Assembly: GCF_009192775.1 (NCBI RefSeq)
Contig: NZ_VTFX01000005.1
Span: 682,001 to 746,000 of the forward strand
DNA length: 64,000 nt
DNA from: Arthrobacter yangruifuii
Lineage (GTDB): Bacteria > Actinomycetota > Actinomycetes > Actinomycetales > Micrococcaceae
Reading direction: 5' to 3'
The position numbers and the translations under genes are program-made. The notes under the pieces were generated by a model, which was not told the origin of the DNA, did not search any database, and saw only the letters and a list, made by a program, of their open reading frames with translations. Shown in pieces: positions 26,497-34,827 of this stretch (within the stretch, counting starts at the first letter, position 1; each line of letters starts with the position of its first letter).

Positions 26497-26502
26497 TATA
26501 CT
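26497..26502 (+). promoter_or_regulatory. -10 element TATACT for a leaderless truB transcript
   Basis: TATACT is the best -10 in the window. It is followed by 7 nt (GAAAGGC) and then the GTG at 26510. The GAAAGG run ends one base before the GTG and cannot act as a normal ribosome-binding site. Confidence 0.5.
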
Positions 26503-26509
26503 GAAAGGC

Positions 26510-27418
26510 GTGAATTCCGGGCAGGTCCGTTCAGGACTGATTATTGTGGACAAGCCGCAGGGATGGACGAGCCACGATGTGGTCGGCCGCCTGCGGAGGC
26601 TGGCGGGTACCCGGAAGGTTGGACATGCAGGCACCCTGGATCCGATGGCCACCGGCGTGCTGGTGGTGGGCATCAACAAGGCAACCCGCCTGCTGACCTA
26701 CATTGTCGGCACCACCAAGACCTACGAAGCCACCATCCGGCTCGGCCAGTCGACCGTCACGGACGACGCCGAGGGGGAAGTCACCGCCGAAACCATCGCC
26801 GCCGCAGTGACGGACGAGGAGATCCGGGCAGCCGTCCGGGAGCTCACCGGAGACATCCAGCAGGTCCCCAGCAGCGTCAGCGCCATCAAGGTCAACGGAG
26901 AACGTTCCTACGCCAGGGTCCGTGCCGGCGGCGAGGTGAACCTGCCCTCCCGGCCGGTGACCGTGTCCCGCTTCGAGATCCATGACATCCGGCGGGAGAA
27001 CGGCGGCAAACTGCGCGACGTCGATGTCACCGTCGACTGCTCGTCCGGCACCTACATCCGGGCACTGGCCCGTGATCTCGGCGCCGCGGTGGGCGTGGGC
27101 GGACACCTGACGGCTCTGCGCCGCACCAAGGTGGGCCCGTTCGGGATTGATTCCGCCTCCACCCTTGAGGAGCTGGCCGAAGACCTGCGCGTCCGGGACC
27201 TTGACGACGCCGCTGCGGACCTTTTCCCGGTGCGCAGCCTCTCCGCCGCCGAGGCCGAGGATCTCTCGCACGGCCGCCGGATCACTGCCACCGGGAACTC
27301 GGAGCCCGGGCCGGTGGCTGCCATTGACCCGGACGGCCGCGTGGTGGGGCTGCTGGAGGACAAGGGCGGCCAGGCCAAGGCCCTGCTGGTGTTCACCCCC
27401 GGAAACGAGAAAGCGTAG
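26510..27418 (+). CDS. truB: tRNA pseudouridine(55) synthase
   Basis: TruB makes pseudouridine 55 in the T-loop of tRNAs. The catalytic Asp is D44 in HAGTLDPMATG, after the opening SGLIIVDKPQGWTSHDVV. VSAIKVNGERSYARVRAGGEV and SSGTYIRALARDLG are further family motifs. The 302-residue length is normal, with a short C-terminal PUA-like domain. I chose the GTG at 26510 because the family begins there and the -10 stands right upstream; the ATG at 26441 would add 23 non-family residues. Two membrane-protein genes follow without gaps. Confidence 0.95.
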   Translation: MNSGQVRSGLIIVDKPQGWTSHDVVGRLRRLAGTRKVGHAGTLDPMATGVLVVGINKATRLLTYIVGTTKTYEATIRLGQSTVTDDAEGEVTAETIAAAVTDEEIRAAVRELTGDIQQVPSSVSAIKVNGERSYARVRAGGEVNLPSRPVTVSRFEIHDIRRENGGKLRDVDVTVDCSSGTYIRALARDLGAAVGVGGHLTALRRTKVGPFGIDSASTLEELAEDLRVRDLDDAAADLFPVRSLSAAEAEDLSHGRRITATGNSEPGPVAAIDPDGRVVGLLEDKGGQAKALLVFTPGNEKA

Positions 27419-27793
27419 ATGAGCGTGGATCCGCTGTTCCTTGTCGGGGCCCTGGTCTGCCTGGTGTCCGTGGTGCTGTGCATCGGTGCCGCCGCCCTCA
27501 AGCAGGGACCCAATGACCTCACCATCCTGTCCGCCGCAGCCGTGGAACTGTTCCTGCTGGTCTACGGAGGAGCGTCCCTGCTGCGCCTGGCAGGCGGCCA
27601 GGGTATCGCCGGGGCGGCCTGGGAGTTCTGGGGCTACCTGCTCACGGCGCTGATCATTCCGGTCGGGGCCGTCTGGTGGTCCCTCATGGACCGGAGCCGG
27701 TGGAGCAACATCGTGCTGTCCGCCGTCGGAATCACTGTTTTTGTCATGCTGTTCCGGATGGAACAGATCTGGGACGGAGCCAATCTTCTATGA
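27419..27793 (+). CDS. Small membrane protein of unknown function (four TM)
   Basis: This 124-residue protein starts directly after the truB stop and has about four hydrophobic segments (near residues 5-28, 35-57, 70-88 and 98-112). WWSLMDRSRWSN lies between TM3 and TM4. I recognise no family or catalytic motif. Its end overlaps the next gene by ATGA, so the two are translated together and their products may interact. The immediate truB context suggests co-transcription rather than a shared function. Confidence 0.75.
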   Translation: MSVDPLFLVGALVCLVSVVLCIGAAALKQGPNDLTILSAAAVELFLLVYGGASLLRLAGGQGIAGAAWEFWGYLLTALIIPVGAVWWSLMDRSRWSNIVLSAVGITVFVMLFRMEQIWDGANLL

Positions 27794-28239
27794 ACCGCAG
27801 CAACAACTCCCACGACGCCGGATCGCAGGACGCAGCCCCGCAGGCCGGGCGCAATGCCGGCCCCGGCCGGCTGCTGGTAGCGGTGTACGCCATCTTTGCA
27901 CTGGCGGCGACGGCCCGCGCGGCGTTCCAGATCCTCACCAAGTTCGAGCATGCCCCCCTGGCCTACCTGCTCTCCGCCTTCGCCGCCGTGGTGTACATCG
28001 TGGCCACCGTGGGGCTGGCCCGGTCCGGAGCAGGCGCATACCGTGTTTCGGTGGCTGCCGTGGGCGTGGAAATGGTCGGCGTGCTGGCCGTCGGGCTCTT
28101 CGGACTGATCGATCCGGCGGCACTGCCCGAAGACACGGTCTGGTCCGGCTTCGGCAGCGGCTACGGATATGTGCCGCTGGTCCTGCCGATGATCGGACTG
28201 TGGTGGCTGTACCGGCACCGCGAAGACGCGCGCCGTTGA
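27790..28239 (+). CDS. Small membrane protein of unknown function
   Basis: The 149-residue protein starts with a polar N-terminus of about 25 residues, then has four hydrophobic segments (about residues 28-47, 57-78, 86-107 and 122-141) and ends with a basic tail (YRHREDARR). The ATG overlaps the stop of the preceding gene (ATGA). Such proteins occur next to truB in related organisms, but I know of no function. A longer open frame upstream is inside the previous gene and is rejected. Confidence 0.72.
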   Translation: MNRSNNSHDAGSQDAAPQAGRNAGPGRLLVAVYAIFALAATARAAFQILTKFEHAPLAYLLSAFAAVVYIVATVGLARSGAGAYRVSVAAVGVEMVGVLAVGLFGLIDPAALPEDTVWSGFGSGYGYVPLVLPMIGLWWLYRHREDARR

Positions 28240-28262
28240 AATAAGTATGCTTACCTGTTTCG
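28240..28262 (+). promoter_or_regulatory. Possible DtxR/IdeR-like palindrome before the DUF4345 gene
   Basis: The AT-rich run contains TAAG-TATG-CTTA. On the other strand it reads AGGTAAGCATACTTA, which keeps one good half of the metal-regulator consensus TTAGGTTAGCCTAACC and a poorer second half. It lies about 65-80 bp before the start codon. A -10-like TATGCT is inside it. Confidence 0.3.
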
Positions 28263-28322
28263 GGGGACCGCGTGAGACGATGGCGGGAACACTTACCGTC
28301 CGTACTCCGTCTAGGGAGAACC

Positions 28323-28994
28323 ATGAGTAACTCAACGCCCGCCCCCGGCGACAGGAACCGCCCCCAGGGCACCGACATGCCCCAGGCCCGGGCGCCGCGG
28401 ACTGCACAAACCCCGTCGCCTGATGCTTCCGTGCCTGACGCTCCGGCGTCCTCCGGGGCAGCGTCCGGAAGGTCCGGCCGGAAGCAGGGGAAGCCCGCCA
28501 GGCAGCCCAAGGCGGCCAAGGCCTTCAAGAGCAGCGATGACTGGGGTGTCTTCCGTGCCGTGGTGATCGGAGTGGGCATTCTGGTGGCGGGCTTCGGCCT
28601 CTATAACCTCATCACCGGAACGGCCGGACTGCCGGACGCGTCCGGGGGAGAGGTCAACCCCACGCTGGAGAGCCAGTACCGGTTCTTCGCCGCCATGATG
28701 GTGGGCGTCGGCGCCGCGTTCGTGGCCATCGCCGTAAAGTTCCAGTGGGCGAACATGCTGTGGCTGGTCTGCCTGATGGTGTTCCTGGGCGGTATCGGCC
28801 GGGTGCTCTCCTGGGCATTCTCCGGCACCCCGCACTTCACTTTCATCGTGCTGATGATCCTTGAGCTCGCCTTCCCTCCGGCGCTGCTGGTCTGGCACCG
28901 GTTCATCGCCAAGACCTCTGACCTGCGCCGCGAGTACAGCCAGCAGGCGGGCGGGACCGGCACTGATCCCGGGATTGCGGGCGGTTCCCGGTAA
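28323..28994 (+). CDS. DUF4345-like membrane protein
   Basis: The 223-residue protein has a polar Pro/Ser/Lys-rich N-terminus of about 75 residues and then four hydrophobic segments. The segment ESQYRFFAAMMVGVGAAF, followed by MVFLGGIGRVLSWAFSGTPH, matches the DUF4345 pattern (R-F-F-A-G...GGIGR). DUF4345 proteins are small membrane proteins of unknown function. The ATG has GGGAGAACC upstream. A metal-regulator-like palindrome lies in the preceding gap. It stands alone between the truB group and ribF. Confidence 0.75.
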   Translation: MSNSTPAPGDRNRPQGTDMPQARAPRTAQTPSPDASVPDAPASSGAASGRSGRKQGKPARQPKAAKAFKSSDDWGVFRAVVIGVGILVAGFGLYNLITGTAGLPDASGGEVNPTLESQYRFFAAMMVGVGAAFVAIAVKFQWANMLWLVCLMVFLGGIGRVLSWAFSGTPHFTFIVLMILELAFPPALLVWHRFIAKTSDLRREYSQQAGGTGTDPGIAGGSR

Positions 28995-29101
28995 GCGCCG
29001 CTGATCGGACATAATGGATAGGTCCCGGCGCGGCGCAAGCCTCCCGGGAACCTGGATATGCCGATCGCCCGGCACCGGAAAATGCTGCTAAGGAGCTGTG
29101 C

Positions 29102-30085
29102 GTGTACTACTGGAATGACCTGGCGGAGATACCTGCCGACTTCGGTCCGACAGTAATCACCATCGGCAACTTTGACGGCGTGCATCTGGGGCACCAGCAC
29201 GTGCTCAACCGGCTGGTGAAGGTGGCGCGGGCCCAGGACGCGTCGGCCGTGGCCATCTCCTTTGACCCGCACCCGGCACAGGTGCACCGGCCCGAGAGTG
29301 CCCCCGAACTGATCATGGGCACCACGGACCGGGTGCAGGCCCTGGCGGATACCGGGCTGGACGGGCTGCTCATGATGCATTACACCCTGGACCTGGCGTC
29401 GCTGACCGCAGAGGAATTTGTCCGCCGGGTCCTGGTGGAGGCACTGCATGCCCGGACCGTCGTCATTGGCCACGATGTGCGCTTCGGCAAGGGCAATGCA
29501 GGAGACCTGGAGACCATGCGCAAACTCGGCCGCGAACTGGGGTTCGCCGTCGAGGCCGTGGAGGACTTCGGCGCCCTGCCGGACGGTCCCGCCTCCGGGC
29601 GCCGCTGTTCCTCCACCTGGATCCGCGAAGCCCTGCGCGAGGGTGATGTCCGCACCGCGGCCCGCCTGCTGGGACGTACCCACCGCATGCGCGGCGAAGT
29701 GGTCCACGGAGCGGCACGCGGACGGGAACTGGGATTCCCCACCGCCAATCTGGCTCCCGAATCTTCGGGCCTCATCCCCGCCGACGGCATCTATGCCGGC
29801 TGGCTGGTGGACGAGGCCGGGACCCGGTGGCCCGCCGCCATCTCCGTGGGTTCCAACCCCACCTTCGAAGGGGTCAGCCGGCAGGTGGAGGCGCATGTGA
29901 TCGACCGCCCGGACGAAAAGGTCGAAGACTTCAACCTGTACGGCCAGCACGTGCTGGTGGAATTCGTGGACCGGCTGCGCGGCATGGTGGCGTACACCGG
30001 ACCGCAGGCCCTGGTAGACCAGATGCGGATCGACGTCGAACGCACCCGGAACGTCCTTTCGACAGAAAGCGGCACGGGCAGGTAA
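29102..30085 (+). CDS. ribF: Bifunctional riboflavin kinase/FAD synthetase
   Basis: RibF makes FMN from riboflavin and FAD from FMN in the cytoplasm. The N-terminal FAD synthetase half has GNFDGVHLGHQH at residues 22-33 and ISFDPHPAQ near 58. The C-terminal kinase half has HRMRGEVVHGAARGRELGFPTANL near residues 198-221. The 327-residue length is normal. The GTG follows AAGGAG with a 6-nt spacer. A CATAAT-like -10 lies about 90 bp upstream. No FMN riboswitch structure was recognised. rpsO follows after 132 bp. Confidence 0.96.
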   Translation: MYYWNDLAEIPADFGPTVITIGNFDGVHLGHQHVLNRLVKVARAQDASAVAISFDPHPAQVHRPESAPELIMGTTDRVQALADTGLDGLLMMHYTLDLASLTAEEFVRRVLVEALHARTVVIGHDVRFGKGNAGDLETMRKLGRELGFAVEAVEDFGALPDGPASGRRCSSTWIREALREGDVRTAARLLGRTHRMRGEVVHGAARGRELGFPTANLAPESSGLIPADGIYAGWLVDEAGTRWPAAISVGSNPTFEGVSRQVEAHVIDRPDEKVEDFNLYGQHVLVEFVDRLRGMVAYTGPQALVDQMRIDVERTRNVLSTESGTGR

Positions 30086-30217
30086 ACTGGATTCAAATTC
30101 GGCTGCGGTCCGTGGCGGCTGAATTTCTTTATGTTCCAGGGGATTCCCCCGGGAGCAGAAAGATTCCCGGCAGCGAAGTGCTGACTCGGGCCTCACGGCA
30201 CAACTCTAGGAGTTACA

Positions 30218-30487
30218 TTGGCACTCGATCCCGCCGTCAAGCAGGAGATCATTCGGGAATTCGCTCGGGCTGAAGGGGACACCGGTTCCCCCGAGGTTCA
30301 GGTTGCTGTGCTGTCACGGCGCATCCTCGACCTGACCGAGCACCTGAAGACCCACAAGCATGACCACCACACCCGCCGCGGCCTGATGGCCCTGGTTGGT
30401 CGCCGTCGTCGCATGCTGAGCTACCTGCGCGAGACCGACATCGCCCGCTACCGTGCGCTCATCGAGCGCCTCGGCCTGCGTCGATAG
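30218..30487 (+). CDS. rpsO: Ribosomal protein S15
   Basis: S15 binds 16S rRNA helices 20-22 early in 30S assembly. The 89-residue protein matches the family over its full length, with [38 protein letters not shown] and [17 protein letters not shown]. The TTG start has TAGGAGT upstream. In many bacteria S15 represses its own translation through a leader structure and rpsO-pnp is a conserved pair; both genes are present here in that order, separated by a terminator and a long leader. Confidence 0.97.
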   Translation: MALDPAVKQEIIREFARAEGDTGSPEVQVAVLSRRILDLTEHLKTHKHDHHTRRGLMALVGRRRRMLSYLRETDIARYRALIERLGLRR

Positions 30488-30496
30488 TCTTTGTGG

Positions 30497-30534
30497 AAGG
30501 CGGCACCTGTGCACTGCACGGGGAGCCGCCTTTT
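30497..30534 (+). terminator. Terminator after rpsO
   Basis: AAGGCGGC and GCCGCCTT form an 8-bp stem with a partly paired interior (GTGC/GCAC), followed by two more Ts. It stands 10 bp after the rpsO stop and may be a partial terminator, letting some transcripts continue to pnp. Confidence 0.8.
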
Positions 30535-30835
30535 GCGCAGGCAGGCATGGACACCGGGAAAGCCGGAAGCGCACCTGCCTGATATGCGAAGCGGCCCCCT
30601 CCCAAGGGGGACCCGCTGAGCAGTAGTAAAAGCAGTACAACAGAAGCACAGTAAACATCACAGGAGTCAGCCAGCATCGCAGCATTCGCGGTCCTCGGTA
30701 GTGGTCCCCGGGAGATTCTGCCCGAGGACCTCGATCGAAGACCGGGTGTTGAACGTGCGGCCCGTGCCGTACGGAAAGAAGTCCGAATCGGTGCTGGGTG
30801 CCTCCGCCCACAGAAGAAACGGAGGTGACTCTCAT
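30535..30835 (+). promoter_or_regulatory. pnp leader region with two hairpins and an A-rich stretch
   Basis: No gene is seen here. A strong hairpin (CCCCCT/AGGGGG with flanking AGCGG/CCGCT) lies at 30590-30617. An A-rich, C/A-only-like stretch follows at 30617-30665, unusual for this GC-rich genome. A second hairpin pairs GGTCCTCGG (30690-30698) with CCGAGGACC (30722-30730). The end is the GGAGGTGA ribosome-binding site of pnp. A long structured leader fits known self-control of pnp by RNase cleavage in E. coli, but that is inference here. Confidence 0.5.
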
Positions 30836-33061
30836 ATGGAGGGTCCCGAAATTCAGTTCTCAGAAGCCGTCATTGACAACGGCAAATACGGTAAGCGCGT
30901 CATCCGCTTCGAAACCGGCCGCCTTGCCCAGCAGGCCGCCGGCGCGGCGATGGTCTACATCGACGAAGACACCGCCCTGCTCTCGGCCACGTCCGCCGGC
31001 AAGTCCCCGCGCGAAGGTTTCGACTTCTTCCCGCTGACCGTGGACGTCGAGGAGCGTATGTACGCTGCCGGCCGCATCCCGGGCTCGTTCTTCCGCCGCG
31101 AAGGCCGCCCCTCCACCGAAGCCATCCTGGCCTGCCGCCTGATGGACCGCCCGCTGCGCCCCGCGTTCGTCAAGGGTCTGCGCAACGAGGTCCAGATTGT
31201 GGTTACCGTCCTGGCGATCAACCCGGACGTTCTCTACGACGTGGTCGCCATTAACGCGTCCTCCATGTCCACCCAGCTGAGCGGCCTGCCGTTCTCCGGC
31301 CCGATCGGCGGCGTCCGCGTGGCCCTGGTCGACGGCCAGTGGGTTGCCTTCCCGAAGCACTCCGAGCTGGAGCGCGCAGTCTTCTCCATGGTGGTAGCCG
31401 GCCGCATTGCCGGTGACGACGTCGCCATCATGATGGTGGAAGCCGAAGCCACCGACAACGCCTGGAACCTCATCAAGGAAGAGGGCGCCACCGCCCCGAC
31501 CGAAGAGGTTGTTGCAGAAGGCCTCGAAGCGGCCAAGCCGTTCATCAAGGTCCTGTGCGACGCCCAGTCGGACCTGGCTGCCCGCGCCGCCAAGCCCACC
31601 GTTGAATTCCCGATCTTCCTGGACTTCCAGGACGACGCTTTCGAAGCCGTTGAGGCTGCCGCCGGCGAGAAGCTGGCCAAGGTCTTCTCCATCGCCGACA
31701 AGCAGGAGCGCGACGCTGCTGCCGACGCCCTGAAGGACGAAGTCAAGGCCGCCCTGGCGGAGAAGTTCGAAGGCCGCGAAGGCGAAATCTCCGCAGCCTT
31801 CCGCGCCGTCACCAAGCAGGTTGTGCGCCAGCGCATCCTCAAGGAACAGGTCCGCATCGACGGCCGCGGCCTGACGGACATCCGCCAGCTCACCGCCGAG
31901 GTAGAGGTTCTGCCCCGCGTGCACGGTTCGGCCATCTTCGAGCGCGGCGAAACCCAGATTCTGGGCGTCACCACGCTGAACATGCTGAAGATGGAACAGC
32001 AGATCGACTCGCTGTCGCCGGTAACGCGCAAGCGCTACATGCACAACTACAACTTCCCGCCGTACTCCACCGGTGAGACCGGCCGCGTGGGTTCGCCCAA
32101 GCGCCGCGAAATCGGCCACGGTGCCCTCGCCGAGCGCGCTCTGGTTCCGGTGCTGCCCTCGCGTGAAGAGTTCCCCTACGCCATCCGCCAGGTCTCCGAA
32201 GCCCTGAGCTCCAACGGCTCCACGTCCATGGGTTCGGTCTGCGCCTCCACGCTGTCCATGCTCAATGCCGGCGTGCCGCTGCGCGCTCCGGTTGCCGGCA
32301 TCGCCATGGGCCTGGTTTCCGACCAGGTTGACGGCGAAACCCGCTACGCAGCCCTGACCGACATCCTCGGCGCCGAAGATGCCTTCGGCGACATGGACTT
32401 CAAGGTTGCCGGTACCTCTGAGTTCGTCACGGCCATCCAGCTGGACACGAAGCTCGACGGTATCCCCGCCTCCGTGCTGGCAGCAGCGCTGAAGCAGGCC
32501 CGCGAGGCCCGCCTGCACATCCTCGATGTCATGCAGGCAGCCATTGACGCACCGGACGAGCTCTCCGAGTTCGCCCCGCGCATCATCTCGGTGAAGATCC
32601 CCGTGGACAAGATCGGCGAGGTCATCGGCCCGAAGGGCAAGATGATCAACCAGATCCAGGAGGACACCGGCGCTGACATCTCCATTGAAGATGACGGCAC
32701 GGTCCTCATCGGCGCAACCGACGGCGGCTCCGCCGAGGCTGCCCGTGCGGCGATCAACGCGATCGCCAACCCGATGGTTCCGGAAATCGGCGAGCGTTAC
32801 CTGGGTACGGTCGTCAAGACCACCACCTTCGGTGCCTTCGTCTCCCTGACCCCGGGCAAGGACGGCCTGCTGCACATCTCCGAGCTGCGTAAGCTCGCCG
32901 GCGGCAAGCGCGTAGACAACGTCGACGACGTCGTCTCCGTGGGCCAGAAGGTCCAGGTGGAAATCACCAAGATCGATGACCGCGGAAAGCTGTCGCTCTC
33001 CCCGGTGGTTGCTGAAGACGCCGAAGGCGACGAAGCAGCAGAAACCGAGTCAGCAGAGTAA
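30836..33061 (+). CDS. pnp: Polyribonucleotide nucleotidyltransferase (PNPase)
   Basis: PNPase degrades mRNA 3'-to-5' with phosphate and can add tails. The 741-residue chain has two RNase PH domains ([16 protein letters not shown] in the first and the active-site-bearing second, with [15 protein letters not shown]), a KH domain from about residue 585 ([18 protein letters not shown]) and an S1 domain from about 655 ([15 protein letters not shown]). The C-terminal tail is acidic. I chose the ATG at 30836 because of GGAGGTGA with a 7-nt spacer; the longer frame from 30701 lies in the leader. The M16 protease gene starts directly after its stop. Confidence 0.97.
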   Translation: MEGPEIQFSEAVIDNGKYGKRVIRFETGRLAQQAAGAAMVYIDEDTALLSATSAGKSPREGFDFFPLTVDVEERMYAAGRIPGSFFRREGRPSTEAILACRLMDRPLRPAFVKGLRNEVQIVVTVLAINPDVLYDVVAINASSMSTQLSGLPFSGPIGGVRVALVDGQWVAFPKHSELERAVFSMVVAGRIAGDDVAIMMVEAEATDNAWNLIKEEGATAPTEEVVAEGLEAAKPFIKVLCDAQSDLAARAAKPTVEFPIFLDFQDDAFEAVEAAAGEKLAKVFSIADKQERDAAADALKDEVKAALAEKFEGREGEISAAFRAVTKQVVRQRILKEQVRIDGRGLTDIRQLTAEVEVLPRVHGSAIFERGETQILGVTTLNMLKMEQQIDSLSPVTRKRYMHNYNFPPYSTGETGRVGSPKRREIGHGALAERALVPVLPSREEFPYAIRQVSEALSSNGSTSMGSVCASTLSMLNAGVPLRAPVAGIAMGLVSDQVDGETRYAALTDILGAEDAFGDMDFKVAGTSEFVTAIQLDTKLDGIPASVLAAALKQAREARLHILDVMQAAIDAPDELSEFAPRIISVKIPVDKIGEVIGPKGKMINQIQEDTGADISIEDDGTVLIGATDGGSAEAARAAINAIANPMVPEIGERYLGTVVKTTTFGAFVSLTPGKDGLLHISELRKLAGGKRVDNVDDVVSVGQKVQVEITKIDDRGKLSLSPVVAEDAEGDEAAETESAE

Positions 33062-34462
33062 ATGCCGGAGAATTCCGATGGAAGCCGTCCCGTGGTCCCT
33101 TCTTCCCTGAAGGGGCACGGGACGGTTGTCCAGCTGCCGCTGACCACCCTTTCCTCCGACCCGACGCTCGTCATCGGGACTCCGGGAGGCGCCGTTGTGC
33201 GCCGTTCGGTGCTGCCCGGCGGTGTCCGGGTGCTGACGGAGGAAATGCCCGGCCAGCGCAGCACGGCCATTGGATTCTGGGTAGGTGTCGGCTCGCGGGA
33301 TGAAGCCGCGGGCCGGCACGGCTCCACACACTTCCTTGAGCACCTGCTGTTCAAGGGCACCAGCCGCCGCTCGGCGCTGGATATTGCCTCGGCGTTTGAC
33401 GAGGTGGGCGGAGAGTCCAACGCGGCCACCGCCAAGGAAAGCACCTGTTACTACGCACGGGTGCTGGATACCGATCTTCCGATGGCCATTGATGTCATCA
33501 CGGACATGGTGACGTCCGCCGTCCTGGATCCGGAGGAACTGGAACAGGAACGCGACGTCATCCTGGAAGAGATCGCCATGGACAATGACGATCCGGCCGA
33601 TCTCTGCCACGAAAAGTTTTCCGAGGCGGTGCTCGGGGAGCATGCCCTCGGCCGCCCCATCGGCGGCACCCCCGACGCCATCCGCAGCGTGTCCCGCGAA
33701 GCGGTCCTTGAGCATTACCGGCGCTACTACCGTCCGGAGGAGCTGGTAGTCACTGCCGCCGGGGGACTGGACCACGAGCACGTCTGTGCCTTGGTGCTGG
33801 AGGCCCTGCAGGCTGCCGGCTGGACACTGGACCCTTCGGCAACTCCGGCTCCCCGCCGGGAGACTGCCCCGGCCCGGATCTCCGGGACGGCGGGCGTGCA
33901 GGTCATCAACCGTCCGGTGGAGCAGGCCAATATTGTTATGGGCTGCCCCTCGTTGACCGCCACGGATGACCGCCGCTTTGCGATGAGCGTGCTGAACACC
34001 ATCCTGGGCGGCGGCATGTCCTCCCGCCTGTTCCAGGAGATCCGCGAGAAGCGCGGTCTGGTGTACTCCACCTACTCCTTCTCGGCGTCGTACGCCGACG
34101 CCGGCTACTTCGGCATGTATGCCGGCTGCTCGCCGAGCAAGACCCGCCAGGTCATCGACCTGCTCGGCAGCGAACTCGAACGCCTCGCCGCCCACGGCCT
34201 GGAGCCGGGGGAGCTGGCCAAGGCCCTGGGCCAGATTTCCGGCGGCATGGTGCTCGGGCTGGAGGACTCCGGTTCCCGGATGTCCCGCCTGGGCCGGGCG
34301 GAGCTGGTCAGCGGCGAGTTCATCGACATCGACGAGTCCCTGCGCCGGATCCATTCCGTCACCGCCGAACAGGTGCAGGAACTGGCCGCCGAACTTGCTG
34401 CCGCGCCCCGCACCATCACCGTCGTGGGTCCGTTCGAGTCGGCTGCCGAACTGGGTTTCTAA
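33062..34462 (+). CDS. M16-family zinc protease (insulinase/processing peptidase type)
   Basis: The 466-residue protein has the inverse zinc motif HFLEH at residues 90-94 (H90, E93, H94), followed by a conserved Glu-containing region (EQERDVILEEI). Two M16 half-domains follow, with GGGMSSRLFQEIREKRGLVYSTYSF as the family marker of the second. It starts directly after the pnp stop and is translationally coupled. No signal peptide is present, so it acts in the cytoplasm. In related actinobacteria this gene also follows pnp. The first 25-30 residues are low in complexity. Confidence 0.93.
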   Translation: MPENSDGSRPVVPSSLKGHGTVVQLPLTTLSSDPTLVIGTPGGAVVRRSVLPGGVRVLTEEMPGQRSTAIGFWVGVGSRDEAAGRHGSTHFLEHLLFKGTSRRSALDIASAFDEVGGESNAATAKESTCYYARVLDTDLPMAIDVITDMVTSAVLDPEELEQERDVILEEIAMDNDDPADLCHEKFSEAVLGEHALGRPIGGTPDAIRSVSREAVLEHYRRYYRPEELVVTAAGGLDHEHVCALVLEALQAAGWTLDPSATPAPRRETAPARISGTAGVQVINRPVEQANIVMGCPSLTATDDRRFAMSVLNTILGGGMSSRLFQEIREKRGLVYSTYSFSASYADAGYFGMYAGCSPSKTRQVIDLLGSELERLAAHGLEPGELAKALGQISGGMVLGLEDSGSRMSRLGRAELVSGEFIDIDESLRRIHSVTAEQVQELAAELAAAPRTITVVGPFESAAELGF

Positions 34463-34488
34463 ACCCCGCACACAACTACGCCCGTATC

Positions 34489-34527
34489 AAAAAGGCACAT
34501 CCGGACGGGTTCCGGATGTGCCTTTTT
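34489..34527. terminator. Bidirectional terminator between the M16 protease and moaD
   Basis: A perfect 17-bp inverted repeat (AAAAAGGCACATCCGGA and its complement) with a 5-nt loop ends in five Ts on both strands. It serves both convergent genes. Confidence 0.95.
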
Positions 34528-34566
34528 GCGTTGACCGCCGCCGCCGTTGTCCGGCCTGTGCTGCGC

Positions 34567-34827
34567 CTACCCGCCGGCGAACGGCGGGAGGATGTCCACG
34601 ACGTCGTCCGGCTGCAGCAGCAGATCCGGGTTGCGGGCCGCGGTTTCGTTGACCAGGAAGGTGCTGCGCGCAATGACGGTACCCAGGTCCGTGGTCCCGG
34701 ACCCGGGCGTGGGGTAGCGGACGGCAAGTTTTCCCGTCAGCTCCGCCAGTGTCAGCGGCCCCTCGTCCAGGTGTTCTTCTTCTGTGCCGGCTGCTGCCTT
34801 CGCAGCGCCGAAGTATCGGATCAGCAC
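34567..34827 (-). CDS. moaD: MoaD/ThiS-family sulfur carrier, molybdopterin synthase small subunit
   Basis: MoaD carries the thiocarboxylate sulfur used to make molybdopterin with MoaE. The 86-residue protein has the beta-grasp pattern, with LIRYFGAAKAAAG at the start, LVNETAARNPDLLLQPDDVVDILPPFAGG at the end, and the required C-terminal Gly-Gly. moaA lies directly upstream with no gap, so the two are one operon. The moaE partner is in the plus-strand part of the island. Nothing is odd about length. Confidence 0.93.
   Translation of the reverse strand: MLIRYFGAAKAAAGTEEEHLDEGPLTLAELTGKLAVRYPTPGSGTTDLGTVIARSTFLVNETAARNPDLLLQPDDVVDILPPFAGG

Noticed and set aside
28995-29101. Possible FMN riboswitch before ribF
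   Set aside because: The 107-bp gap lacks the conserved FMN aptamer motifs and is too short for aptamer plus expression platform.
30860-32875. A 671-codon minus-strand open frame
   Set aside because: It is the antisense of pnp and has no recognisable motif.
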